Positions 1 to 6,259 are shown, counted from the first letter of the stretch. The stretch: DNA of 9,300 nt from Bacillota bacterium (GCA_021821235.1 JAKACS010000087.1:1-9300), one strand, 5' to 3'. Notes: generated by a model from the letters alone, not told the origin. Translations and numbers: made by a program.

Positions 1-1
1 A

Positions 2-181
2 AGGTTAGACGGAATGGACAAGCGCTTCGACGGGATGGAACAACGGTTAGACGGAATGGACAAGCGCTTCGACGGGATGGAACAACGGCTGGACGGAATG
101 GACAAGCGCTTCGACGGGATGGAACAACGGCTGGACGGAATGGACAAGCGCTTCGACGGTACGGAAAGACGCTTAGACAGG
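2..181 (+). repeat. In-frame 42-bp tandem repeat array
   Basis: The units lie at 14-55, 56-97, 98-139 and 140-181, with the tail of an earlier unit at 2-13. Units 1-3 differ only at the Leu codon near the end (TTA in unit 1, CTG in units 2 and 3). Unit 4 has several substitutions where the repeat gives way to unique sequence. Such nucleotide-level identity points to recent expansion by slippage or unequal recombination. The copy number to the left of the window is unknown. Confidence 0.95.
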
Positions 182-358
182 ATCGAATTTAACTTGACTG
201 AGATTAAAGCAGGGCAAGAACAATTACAAAAAAACATTATTAAGAACATTGGCAATTATACCGATGAAATTACAGAATATGTAGATAATCAGACTTCAGC
301 ATTAAATAAACGAATTTTTACTGTTGAGACAGTGATTGAACGGTTATCCAGGCAATAA
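2..358 (+). CDS. Repeat-rich coiled-coil protein, 3' part (5' end outside the window)
   Basis: The reading frame is open from the left edge and the repeat pattern runs across it, so the ATG at 14 is probably an internal methionine rather than the start. The visible protein begins with the end of one 14-residue unit (RLDG), followed by three exact copies of MDKRFDGMEQRLDG and a diverged fourth copy. Each unit is two heptads, with Met and Phe/Leu spaced 4-3-4-3, the spacing of an amphipathic coiled coil. After the repeats come about 60 non-repetitive, charged residues (IEFNLTEIKAGQEQLQ onward) that also look helical, with no membrane segment. The repeat DNA is about 60% GC by my count of one unit and uses GAC, CGC and CGG codons, whereas the tail is AT-rich. 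I do not recognise a named family; similar short coiled-coil proteins of unknown role are common in Bacillaceae. A terminator follows at once. Confidence 0.75.
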   Translation, partial: RLDGMDKRFDGMEQRLDGMDKRFDGMEQRLDGMDKRFDGMEQRLDGMDKRFDGTERRLDRIEFNLTEIKAGQEQLQKNIIKNIGNYTDEITEYVDNQTSALNKRIFTVETVIERLSRQ

Positions 359-365
359 GATAGGT

Positions 366-402
366 AAAAGGCGACTGATGAATTTTCCTTAGTCGTCTTT
401 TT
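366..402 (+). terminator. Rho-independent terminator of the coiled-coil gene
   Basis: An 11-bp stem (AAAAGGCGACT at 366-376 with AGTCGTCTTTT at 391-401, one G-U pair) ends in a run of five T. It lies 8 bases after the stop codon of the coiled-coil gene. Confidence 0.85.
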
Positions 403-425
403 AACATGGAGATTTACGCTAAGTC

Positions 426-457
426 AAAAAAAAGACCGGCATGAAAAGCTGCCGGCT
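426..457 (-). terminator. Orphan Rho-independent terminator reading leftward
   Basis: Read on the minus strand, the stem CCGGCA/TGCCGG (455-450 with 441-436, loop of 8, plus one closing G-U pair) is followed by TC and then eight T (433-426). On the plus strand no T-tract follows, so the signal is directional. No minus-strand protein gene lies to its right within reach, which makes it an orphan and suggests a non-coding minus-strand transcript. Confidence 0.7.
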
Positions 458-525
458 GGAGAAAAATGTATATAAAAGGGGGTTAGGTAGTTAGGTTTTC
501 AACCTACAATCCTATCCTAACCAAA
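426..525 (-). ncRNA. Candidate small RNA ending at the orphan terminator
   Basis: On the minus strand, bases 522-481 can fold into a nested hairpin: outer arms GGTTAGG/CCTAACC (522-516 with 487-481) and inner arms TAGGTT/AACCTA (506-501 with 497-492) around a 3-nt loop. Next comes a C-rich, probably single-stranded stretch (ACCCCCTTTTATATA, near 482-468), then the terminator hairpin and T-tract. This order resembles the Firmicute sRNAs with C-rich seeds (such as FsrA and RoxS/RsaE) that pair with Shine-Dalgarno sequences. I do not match it to a known RNA family, and I found no strong promoter on the minus strand upstream of 525, so the 5' end is a guess. The remaining bases, 526-660, hold no convincing gene. 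Confidence 0.3.
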
Positions 526-629
526 AGATATGAAGGAAGTATGAAGAAAGTTGAAACGATTTATAAACAATTCAAGAATAGTCGTTCACAAAAGGGGAAG
601 TAGTTATGGAAACCCCTTCAGCACTTTTG

Positions 630-635
630 TATAAT
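630..635 (+). promoter_or_regulatory. Possible SigA -10 box for the AI-2E family gene
   Basis: A perfect TATAAT lies 40 bases before the chosen start of the AI-2E gene. No good -35 box sits 16-18 bases upstream. A 6-bp inverted repeat (AAGGGG at 592-597 with CCCCTT at 613-618) covers the -35 area and could bind a regulator, but this is weak evidence. Confidence 0.35.
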
Positions 636-674
636 AATGAATGGGGTCTAATTCATTTGTAAATGAGGTTGTAT

Positions 675-1676
675 ATGATCAATAAACTATTGCATAGCAG
701 CGGCTTTAAAAGGATTTTCATTTTTGCATTAATTTCGTTCGTCCTGTATTTGCTGAAAGACATGTTGAATTTGATTCTACTGACGTTTATTTTCGCCTTT
801 TTGATGGACCGGCTCGTTCAATCTGTTGAGGCGCATGTCCGCTTGAATCGGAAGTTGATCGTTGTAATCCTTTACACATTGATTGTCGGGCTGCTGTCTT
901 TTGGACTCGTGAAATATTTGCCAATAATTATTACAGAAATTACCCAACTCATTAAACAGCTGACAGCCTTTTATACGTCAAAGCAGAATAATGTCGTATT
1001 GAATTATTTTGTGAGCCGGGTGGAGCAAGTGCAAATCTCGAATTATTTGGAGCAGGGCTTTACCTATGTTGTTCGATACTTCACAGACATTAGCCGCGTC
1101 GGTCTGCAGCTTTTATTGGCGATCTTATTAAGTCTGTTCTTCCTTTTGGAAAAAACAAGGCTGATTCTATTTACGCGGAAATTTAAGACAAGTAAAGTGG
1201 CTTCCATCTATGAGGAGATTGAATTTTTTGCACGGAAATTCGCCAGAACATTTGGAAAAGTGATTGAAGCGCAATTAATCATTGCGCTGGTTAATACGAT
1301 CTTGACAACGATTGCCCTCTGGATTTTGCGATTTCCACAGCTTGGTGGCTTGTCGATCATGATCTTCCTGCTGGGGCTGATTCCGGTGGCTGGAGTAATT
1401 CTCTCACTCTTTCCACTGACCATTATCGCCTACAGTATTGGCGGTATCATGACAGTACTCTATGTTGGCATTGCCGTTTTGATCATTCATGCCATTGAGG
1501 CCTATATTTTAAATCCGAATTTAATGTCTTCCAAAACAAACTTGCCTGTTTTTTACACGTTTATCGTGTTGATTTTTTCCGAACACTTCTTTGGCGTTTG
1601 GGGCCTGATCGTTGGCATCCCGATTTTTGTTTTCTTATTGGATGTCTTGGAAGTAACAGAACGCGATAAAGTGTAA
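675..1676 (+). CDS. AI-2E family transporter (YdbI/YtvI-type membrane protein)
   Basis: This is a 333-residue multi-pass membrane protein of the AI-2E transporter (formerly UPF0118/PerM) family. Members have been linked to autoinducer-2 export or to sodium(lithium)/proton antiport, but the substrate of most is unknown. Hydrophobic segments lie near residues 13-45, 60-85, 140-160 and, densely, 200-325, separated by an amphipathic region near 85-135 and a charged one near 160-195, as usual in the family. Two conserved C-terminal signatures are visible: the PxxGxxxSxxP pattern at about 237-247, and NPNLMS near 280 followed by FGVWGLIVGIP near 306-316. An ATG at 663 would add four residues, but GAGG at 665-668 is well spaced (6 nt) for the ATG at 675 and overlaps the upstream one. 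The protein is slightly shorter than the B. subtilis paralogues I recall (about 350-400 aa). It appears to be a single-gene unit with its own terminator. The family call is firm; the substrate is unknown. Confidence 0.9.
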   Translation: MINKLLHSSGFKRIFIFALISFVLYLLKDMLNLILLTFIFAFLMDRLVQSVEAHVRLNRKLIVVILYTLIVGLLSFGLVKYLPIIITEITQLIKQLTAFYTSKQNNVVLNYFVSRVEQVQISNYLEQGFTYVVRYFTDISRVGLQLLLAILLSLFFLLEKTRLILFTRKFKTSKVASIYEEIEFFARKFARTFGKVIEAQLIIALVNTILTTIALWILRFPQLGGLSIMIFLLGLIPVAGVILSLFPLTIIAYSIGGIMTVLYVGIAVLIIHAIEAYILNPNLMSSKTNLPVFYTFIVLIFSEHFFGVWGLIVGIPIFVFLLDVLEVTERDKV

Positions 1677-1682
1677 GCGATA

Positions 1683-1722
1683 AAACGCCCTTGTTCCGCT
1701 GAGAGGAAGGGTGTTTATTTTT
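1683..1722 (+). terminator. Rho-independent terminator after the AI-2E gene
   Basis: AAACGCCCTT (1683-1692) pairs with AAGGGTGTTT (1707-1716), with one G-U pair, and is followed by ATTTTT. It separates the AI-2E gene from the 77-aa gene. Confidence 0.85.
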
Positions 1723-1749
1723 AATGGAATAATGGAAAATCTGGTATCC

Positions 1750-1758
1750 TGCTAATAG
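1750..1758 (+). promoter_or_regulatory. Possible extended -10 promoter for the 77-aa gene
   Basis: TGCTAATAG fits the extended -10 form TGn-TAnnnT only in part (last base G), and no clear -35 is seen. It lies downstream of a strong terminator and 21 bases before the 77-aa start, so a promoter is expected about here. Confidence 0.3.
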
Positions 1759-1779
1759 AAAAAGGAAGGAGGCAACAGA

Positions 1780-2013
1780 ATGGGTGAGTGTAAATTAGAC
1801 CATACAGCAGAAGATGTAAAAGCGAAATTCGAGTCACAGCAAGAATTTCTTCCGGCAGAAATCACAATGTTGTTTGCAGTTTTTTTTGAACAAGAGCATT
1901 CCCAGGCCGAATTAAATAAGGTGTTTCATTTACTAAAAAAATACGATTTTGCCACTGAGGAAGACAAAAAGGTACGGGATCAGCAGCTATCTGAACTATT
2001 GAGAAAAGCGTAA
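1780..2013 (+). CDS. Small conserved-looking protein of unknown function, 77 aa
   Basis: The gene is real on its ribosome binding site alone: GGAAGGAGG at 1764-1772 lies 7 nt before the ATG. The product is acidic-to-neutral, soluble and predicted to be mostly helical, with no signal peptide or membrane segment. It has one Cys (residue 4) and a His (8) near the N-terminus, then alternating charged and hydrophobic stretches, including LPAEITMLFAVFF (about 24-36) and ELNKVFHLLKKYDFA (about 44-58). Size and style match the small Bacillus-specific proteins usually annotated as hypothetical or group-specific; I cannot assign a family or role. It is flanked by the AI-2E terminator upstream. No convincing terminator lies in the 122 bases before the CDF gene, so read-through into that gene is possible. 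Confidence 0.75.
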   Translation: MGECKLDHTAEDVKAKFESQQEFLPAEITMLFAVFFEQEHSQAELNKVFHLLKKYDFATEEDKKVRDQQLSELLRKA

Positions 2014-2135
2014 ATTCTATAAGCGCAAGTCTCCTTTCTTTCAAAAAATCCCTTTTGGTTAAAATAGAGAAGAAGGATTGCATCTTTTTTGGGCTTTGGG
2101 GGTAGAAGAATAAAAAGGAATGAAAGGAGACAAAA

Positions 2136-3110
2136 ATGCGGGAGTTATTTCGTTTGTTAAAAAAAGGGAACCGTTCCGCGATGCTGGCTGCAATTGTCAA
2201 TGCGGTGATTGCGATTATTAAAGGCATTGCGTATTTCTTTACCGGTAATGTTGCCATGTTCGCGGAAACATTGCACAGTTTAGGCGATGCGGCAAACCAG
2301 CTATTTGTCTTTATTGGCTCTGCTCTAAGTAAAAAAGCACCGACCGAACGCTTTCCGAACGGGTTTGGCCGGCTCGTAAATTTGGTTTTGCTTGGGGCAG
2401 TATTGGTGGTTGGCATCATGGCTTTCGAAACGATTAAAGAGGGATACAGCCATATTGTCAAACCAACCAAATCAGAAGGTTTTCTGCTAACGGTTGGCGT
2501 TTTAGCTGCTGCCACATTGCTTGAATCATTTGTTCTTTTTAAAGCGATGAAGGAAATTGTTCATGAAAGCGGAATGGACAAGGCCGGCTTCGGCATTTTT
2601 GCGCTGAGTTTTACTTATTTGGGGAAAGCCAAGCCAGCGACAAAGCTTGTATTTATGGAAGATTTAGTTGCCACCACCGGCGGTCTCGTTGCCATAATTG
2701 CTGTCATCCTTTCCCGTTACACGCCAATTCATCAGGCAGAAGGAATTGCCTCTATTCTTATCGGGCTTATGATGTTATTTGTGGTCGGAAAAGTATTTTT
2801 GGATAATGCAGCCGGGGTTATCGGCCAGGCAGATGAGGAAATGGAAAACAAAATTGGTGCATTGGTGATGGACGATCCGGATGTCAAGGATATCCAAGGC
2901 ATCACCGTAATTAAAGAGGGAGAGGATCTCCATGTGGAGTTAGAGATCGAAGTCGATCCCCAATTAACTGTTGCCGCTGCCGATGATATTAAAGATCGCC
3001 TGGAGGAACGGATTATGGCAGAAAAAGGGGTTGTGGATGTCATGATCGAATTTGATGAGGAAGACGGCATTCCATCATGGAACAGAAAGTTGAATCCCGG
3101 CAAAGAATAA
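2136..3110 (+). CDS. CDF (cation diffusion facilitator) family divalent metal exporter
   Basis: This 324-aa membrane protein should exchange cytoplasmic divalent metal (Zn, Mn, Fe or Co) for protons. Membrane segments appear near residues 15-36, 40-62, 78-98, 115-136, 171-194 and 203-224. A soluble C-terminal domain (about 230-310) holds the alpha-beta ferredoxin-like dimer fold of CDF proteins, with a very acidic end. TM2 has the expected metal ligands, H47-x-x-x-D51 in ETLHSLGDAANQ. TM5 reads LVFMEDLVATTGG, so the position that is normally His or Asp is Val172, next to E175 and the retained D176. This HSLxD...NQ plus ED pattern recalls the SLC30A9/ZnT9-like branch rather than YiiP or CzcD. 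The ribosome binding site AAAGGAG (2123-2129) is 6 nt from the ATG. The family is secure; the metal is not decided by sequence. No strong terminator follows. Confidence 0.93.
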   Translation: MRELFRLLKKGNRSAMLAAIVNAVIAIIKGIAYFFTGNVAMFAETLHSLGDAANQLFVFIGSALSKKAPTERFPNGFGRLVNLVLLGAVLVVGIMAFETIKEGYSHIVKPTKSEGFLLTVGVLAAATLLESFVLFKAMKEIVHESGMDKAGFGIFALSFTYLGKAKPATKLVFMEDLVATTGGLVAIIAVILSRYTPIHQAEGIASILIGLMMLFVVGKVFLDNAAGVIGQADEEMENKIGALVMDDPDVKDIQGITVIKEGEDLHVELEIEVDPQLTVAAADDIKDRLEERIMAEKGVVDVMIEFDEEDGIPSWNRKLNPGKE

Positions 3111-3207
3111 GCAAAACCTTTCTACTTTTGGGAAAAAGAATGATCCTTTGCTTCTTGATCCATACTATTCATACATTCAGTTTCCGAAAAGAAAGGTGAA
3201 TCATTCA

Positions 3208-4371
3208 GTGAAAATGAGAAAGCTGCCGGTTCTGCTTTTGCTTTTCTGGATTGTTTTCAGTCAAAACGGCTTTCAAACTGTCCCCTTCTTGTCCAGCAAC
3301 AGCAAAGCAAAGGCTGTTAATACTGTGGCTGCACAAGAAACAGCAGCACCTGATGGCCAAGCTGTTCGACAAAAAATCCGCAGGTTTTTGATTGCAAACG
3401 GAATTAATGGCAATGTGGCGATCGTAAAAGACGACGCGATCCTTTTTAATGAAGGAGAAGGCTTTGCCAATTTTACCGAGCAATCGAAAAATCAGCCGCT
3501 TACCACTCATCCGATTGGTTCGATTACGAAGGCAATTGTTGCTGTATGCATTTTGCAGCTTCAAGAAAAAGGGAAATTATCTATTTATGACCCTGTGGAA
3601 AACTATTTCCCCCATTTCCCAAACGGCGGGAACATCAAGTTGGTGCATTTGCTTAACCACACTTCAGGAATTCAACCGCCGCACTGGCACACTAACAATC
3701 ATTCCCCTGAAGCGTTCGTACGTTTGGTTGAAAACAAGCCGGTCAAGTTTTCCCCTGGGAGCAGGTGGGATTACAATGATGCTAATTATGTGATCCTTGG
3801 CCTTATTGTTGAAAAAATTTCGGGACAACCGCTTCACGATTATATTCAAAAAAATATTTTTGATCCGGCGAAGATGGTCGATTCGGGCTTTATGACGGAG
3901 AGAGATGATTCATCCCATCTATCTGTTGGCTATTTGAAGAGAATGAACCGGCTTTTAGCAATGAGGACGTTGAATCCGAAATCGCTGTTTGGCTTTGCGG
4001 ATATTTATGCGACAGCACTTGATGTTTGCAAATTTGATCAGGCTTTGGCAAGCGGCAAACTGCTGACAAAGGAAAGTTTGGCAGTCATGTTGAAGCCAGG
4101 CTCTCATTCCGGCTATGGCCTCGGTTTGTACAATTTAGGTTATGCCTTTTACAGCAGGGGAGTGCTGGGCGGCTGGGAGTCGCTCCATGTGTATTATAAG
4201 GATCATACTTCCATCACTGTCCTGTTAAATGTGCGCAATAAAAATCTGGATATCCATCAAATCGCAAAAGATCTTTTTCAAATGACTGTAGCCGAAACAC
4301 CATCCCCGCTGTCCCAAAGCGGGGATTTACCATTCCATAGGAATTCCTTAGGAATGGAAGTAAAAGTGTAG
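3208..4371 (+). CDS. Exported beta-lactamase-family serine hydrolase (class C / PBP-like fold)
   Basis: This 387-aa protein has an N-terminal signal peptide: basic KMRK, a hydrophobic core LPVLLLLFWIVF, and a likely cleavage after the AKA near residue 36. It is therefore expected outside the membrane. Numbered from 3208, the SxxK nucleophile box is S105-I-T-K108 in a typical HPIGSITKA setting, LLNHTSG follows at about 148-154, and the tyrosine box is Y189-N-D191 (DYNDANYVILG). The third box, usually HxG or KTG, reads L320-G-G-W in the place where GHxGG is expected. The family includes D-aminopeptidases, esterases and low-affinity PBPs acting on peptidoglycan or D-amino-acid peptides; the substrate cannot be told here. 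The frame is open from a TTG at 3148, but GAAAGGTG (3191-3198) points to the GTG at 3208; the ATG at 3214 is an alternative. The last 20 or so residues are encoded by two palindromes. Confidence 0.85.
   Translation: MKMRKLPVLLLLFWIVFSQNGFQTVPFLSSNSKAKAVNTVAAQETAAPDGQAVRQKIRRFLIANGINGNVAIVKDDAILFNEGEGFANFTEQSKNQPLTTHPIGSITKAIVAVCILQLQEKGKLSIYDPVENYFPHFPNGGNIKLVHLLNHTSGIQPPHWHTNNHSPEAFVRLVENKPVKFSPGSRWDYNDANYVILGLIVEKISGQPLHDYIQKNIFDPAKMVDSGFMTERDDSSHLSVGYLKRMNRLLAMRTLNPKSLFGFADIYATALDVCKFDQALASGKLLTKESLAVMLKPGSHSGYGLGLYNLGYAFYSRGVLGGWESLHVYYKDHTSITVLLNVRNKNLDIHQIAKDLFQMTVAETPSPLSQSGDLPFHRNSLGMEVKV
4302..4357. repeat. Two adjacent palindromes inside the 3' end of the serine hydrolase gene
   Basis: The first is a perfect 9-bp stem (ATCCCCGCT at 4302-4310 with AGCGGGGAT at 4318-4326) around a 7-nt loop. 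Three bases later comes a 28-base near-palindrome, 4330-4357 (arms CCATTCC/GGAATGG, core AGGAATTCCT, mismatched only at the two central positions of each arm). Neither is followed by a T-tract. They end 14 bases before the stop codon and could slow 3' exonuclease decay of the mRNA. Confidence 0.85.
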
Positions 4372-4385
4372 CAATATGAGCAAAA

Positions 4386-4416
4386 TTATAGTATAGTAAA
4401 CCAAGAAATATACTAT
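4386..4416 (+). promoter_or_regulatory. Inverted repeat overlapping a possible promoter of the symporter gene
   Basis: ATAGTATA (4388-4395) and TATACTAT (4409-4416) form a perfect 8-bp inverted repeat with a 13-nt spacer. TATACT (4409-4414) could be a -10 box, with a poor TTATAG -35 at a spacing of 17. The dyad ends 4 bases before the ribosome binding site, so it could be an operator, a weak mRNA hairpin, or both. There is no T-tract that would make it a terminator. Confidence 0.4.
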
Positions 4417-4436
4417 GATTTAGGAGGATAACAGAA

Positions 4437-5636
4437 TTGAAACTTTCAACAAAGATATTAATTGGCCTCATAGCTGGCATCCTGTTAGGTGCGCTCCTTA
4501 ACGGCGTTTTTCCGGATTGGGTCAAACCGCTTGATCATTATCTGTTTTCGCCCGTTGGCAAGGCATTTATTCGAATCATTCAATTTATCGTTGTCCCAGT
4601 TGTATTTACTTCATTAATTCTTGGGTTGACGAGTTTGCAAGGTACAGGGAAAATCGGCAATTATACAGGAAAGCTGCTTCCTTTGTATGTGGGGACAAGC
4701 ATTGTTGCTTTGGCAATTGGAATGGTGATGGCCGTCGTATTGCGGCCGGGAGTTGGTCTCAATCTGTCAGGAAGCGGACAGGCACCGGTTAAAGCAGAAC
4801 AGCAATCGTTAGTTGACTGGCTTGTTGGCATTGTGCCGACAAATCCGTTTGAATCGTTAAGTACTGCGAATCTTTTGCAGGTGATTATATCAGCCATATT
4901 AATTGGTATCGCGATAAATCTGGTGAAAGAAAAGGCGAAGCCGTTTTTGGCAGTTGTTCAAAGCTTTTATGCCATTATCGAAAAGATTCTTGAATTAATA
5001 TTACATTTGGCTCCCATTGGAGTTTTTGCTTTAATGACATCGGTGATCGCTACGCAAGGCTTTGATATTGTCATGAAGCTATTGTGGTATGTCCTTGGCT
5101 TGATATTGGCGATTTTGGTAATGACTTTGTTTTATTATGTCGTTTTATTTGTTATTCGGGCAAAACCGAACCATTTCTTTAAAAGTTTTTTCCCAACATT
5201 GTCGTTGGCGTTTGGAACAGCCAGTTCCAATGCCGCGCTCCCGTTGGCAATGGAAAACGCGGAAAAGAATTATGGGATGAAGCCGGATATCGCAAGCTTT
5301 GCCCTGCCATTCGGAACGGCTTTAAAAAGAGATGGTGCTGGTATTTTGCAAGGATTTAACGCCTTGTTTGTTGCCCAGTTTTTTCATGTGCCGATCACTT
5401 CGTCTTTAATTATTGCGATTTTTATCAGTGCTCTACTCGTATCTTTCAGCACAGCCGGCGTGCCGGGAGCAGGAATTATCATGATGACAACCGTTCTCAC
5501 CGCTGCAGGACTTCCACTTGAAGGGATTGCGCTTGTCGCAGGCGTCGATCGGTTGACAGACGGATTCCGCACCACTTTAAATGTGATAGGCAGCATCGCA
5601 AATGCTGCAATTATTGACAAATGGGATCGATCATAA
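4437..5636 (+). CDS. DAACS family dicarboxylate/amino-acid:cation symporter
   Basis: This 399-aa membrane protein of the glutamate/aspartate/C4-dicarboxylate transporter family (GltP, GltT, DctP, TcyP relatives) is an importer of acidic amino acids, dicarboxylates or cystine. The fold is recognisable throughout: N-terminal scaffold segments (LIGLIAGILLGALL, FIRIIQFIVVPVVFTSLILG), hairpin HP1 with SSNAALP at 263-269, TM7 with L-K-R-D299-G-A, HP2 with STAGVPGAG at 338-346, and TM8 with D371, D375, R378, T379 and N382. Compared with the GltPh signature, NMDGT has become KRDGA, and the aspartate that follows N-x-x-G (GltPh D405) is S386. Both changes affect residues tied to sodium binding, so coupling may differ. 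Translation starts at TTG, chosen because TAGGAGG (4421-4427) lies 9 nt upstream. The gene is monocistronic, with a strong terminator shared with the convergent thioesterase gene. The family is certain; substrate and coupling ion are open. Confidence 0.93.
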   Translation: MKLSTKILIGLIAGILLGALLNGVFPDWVKPLDHYLFSPVGKAFIRIIQFIVVPVVFTSLILGLTSLQGTGKIGNYTGKLLPLYVGTSIVALAIGMVMAVVLRPGVGLNLSGSGQAPVKAEQQSLVDWLVGIVPTNPFESLSTANLLQVIISAILIGIAINLVKEKAKPFLAVVQSFYAIIEKILELILHLAPIGVFALMTSVIATQGFDIVMKLLWYVLGLILAILVMTLFYYVVLFVIRAKPNHFFKSFFPTLSLAFGTASSNAALPLAMENAEKNYGMKPDIASFALPFGTALKRDGAGILQGFNALFVAQFFHVPITSSLIIAIFISALLVSFSTAGVPGAGIIMMTTVLTAAGLPLEGIALVAGVDRLTDGFRTTLNVIGSIANAAIIDKWDRS

Positions 5637-5646
5637 AAAACTCATA

Positions 5647-5680
5647 GCAAAACGCCTGTCGACATGACAGGCGTTTGTTG
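5647..5680. terminator. Bidirectional terminator between symporter and thioesterase genes
   Basis: A perfect 11-bp stem (AAACGCCTGTC at 5650-5660 with GACAGGCGTTT at 5666-5676, loop GACAT) can be extended outward past a single bulged G (AGCAA with TTGCT). It lies between two convergent stop codons only 50 bases apart. A T-tract follows in each direction: TTTGTTGCTTT on the plus strand, and TTTTGC then a run of T on the minus strand. Confidence 0.9.
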
Positions 5681-5686
5681 CTTTCC

Positions 5687-6199
5687 TTACTCCCATGGTT
5701 TTTTCGTTGTTAAATAATTGGCCAATTCTTTGCTGCTTTTACGGTGCAGTTTCCGTTTTTCCGCCCGTTCTCCTGCGGTTTCATGAAGCTTTTTTTCTTC
5801 TTCTGTTTCGGGAATGATTTTTGGAACTTTTGTTGGTTTGCCATTATCATCTAATGCTACGAATGTTAAAAAAGCAGTTGCCGCAATTTTTCTTTCCCCA
5901 TTTTTTAAATTTTCAGCAGTAATTTTAACAAAAACTTCCATCGATGATGTGCCTGTCCAAGTCACATATGATTCAAAGCATACAGAATCTTCCGGCGTAA
6001 TCGGGCTGAGGAAATCAACTGAATCCGTTGAAGCGGTGACGCACTCGGTTCGCGAATGCCTCTGAGCCGAAATAGAGGCAATATTGTCAACATCACTCAT
6101 CAATTTTCCGCCGAATAATGTATTATGATTGTTTACATCGGTTGGAAATACTCTGCTTGTTCGAACAACCCGCGATTCATTGCATGTTTTTTCTTCCAT
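5687..6199 (-). CDS. ykhA: Acyl-CoA thioesterase of the hotdog fold, YkhA-like
   Basis: This 170-aa enzyme hydrolyses acyl-CoA thioesters to free acid and CoA in the cytoplasm. It is a single hotdog domain with the family core N24-H-N-x-L-F-G-G31-K-L-M and the acidic residue D38 (the Asn/Asp pair used in catalysis by this group), then DSVDFLSPI (59-67), the WTGTSSMEVFVKI strand (81-93) and FLTFVALDD (110-118). The C-terminal tail (about 130-170) is highly charged and probably helical. Sequence and length closely match what I recall of B. subtilis YkhA (about 172 aa). The frame extends upstream to an ATG at 6238, but GGAGGG (6211-6206) lies just before the tandem ATGs at 6202 and 6199; 6199 has the better spacing (6 nt). 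A possible SigA promoter (TTGGAG at 6246-6241, 17-nt spacer, TATGCT at 6223-6218) would leave a very short leader. It shares a terminator with the convergent symporter gene. Confidence 0.93.
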   Translation of the reverse strand: MEEKTCNESRVVRTSRVFPTDVNNHNTLFGGKLMSDVDNIASISAQRHSRTECVTASTDSVDFLSPITPEDSVCFESYVTWTGTSSMEVFVKITAENLKNGERKIAATAFLTFVALDDNGKPTKVPKIIPETEEEKKLHETAGERAEKRKLHRKSSKELANYLTTKKPWE

Positions 6200-6259
6200 C
6201 ATGATCCCTCCATGACTAGCATACAGCAATGGGGTCAAAACTCCAAAAAATAGTTGCTG

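Noticed and set aside
2..181. Regular 42-bp repeats that could suggest a CRISPR array
   Set aside because: There are no unique spacers, and the repeats are contiguous and translate in frame into a heptad-repeat protein.
541..603. A 20-codon reading frame (MKKVETIYKQFKNSRSQKGK) upstream of the AI-2E gene, as a possible leader peptide
   Set aside because: The AAGGAAG before it is only one base from the ATG, too close to work as a ribosome binding site, and nothing else supports it.
1862..2515. A 217-codon minus-strand frame across the 77-aa gene and the CDF gene
   Set aside because: It is antisense to two genes with clear ribosome binding sites and, for the CDF gene, a recognisable family. 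The translation has no family features.
3109..3152. AAGCAAA/TTTGCTT inverted repeat after the CDF gene, as a terminator
   Set aside because: The loop is about 30 bases and no T-tract follows, so it is too weak to call.
3148..3207. An upstream TTG start adding 20 residues to the serine hydrolase
   Set aside because: It has no ribosome binding site and would bury the signal peptide; the GTG at 3208 has AAAGGTG at good spacing and starts just before the signal sequence.
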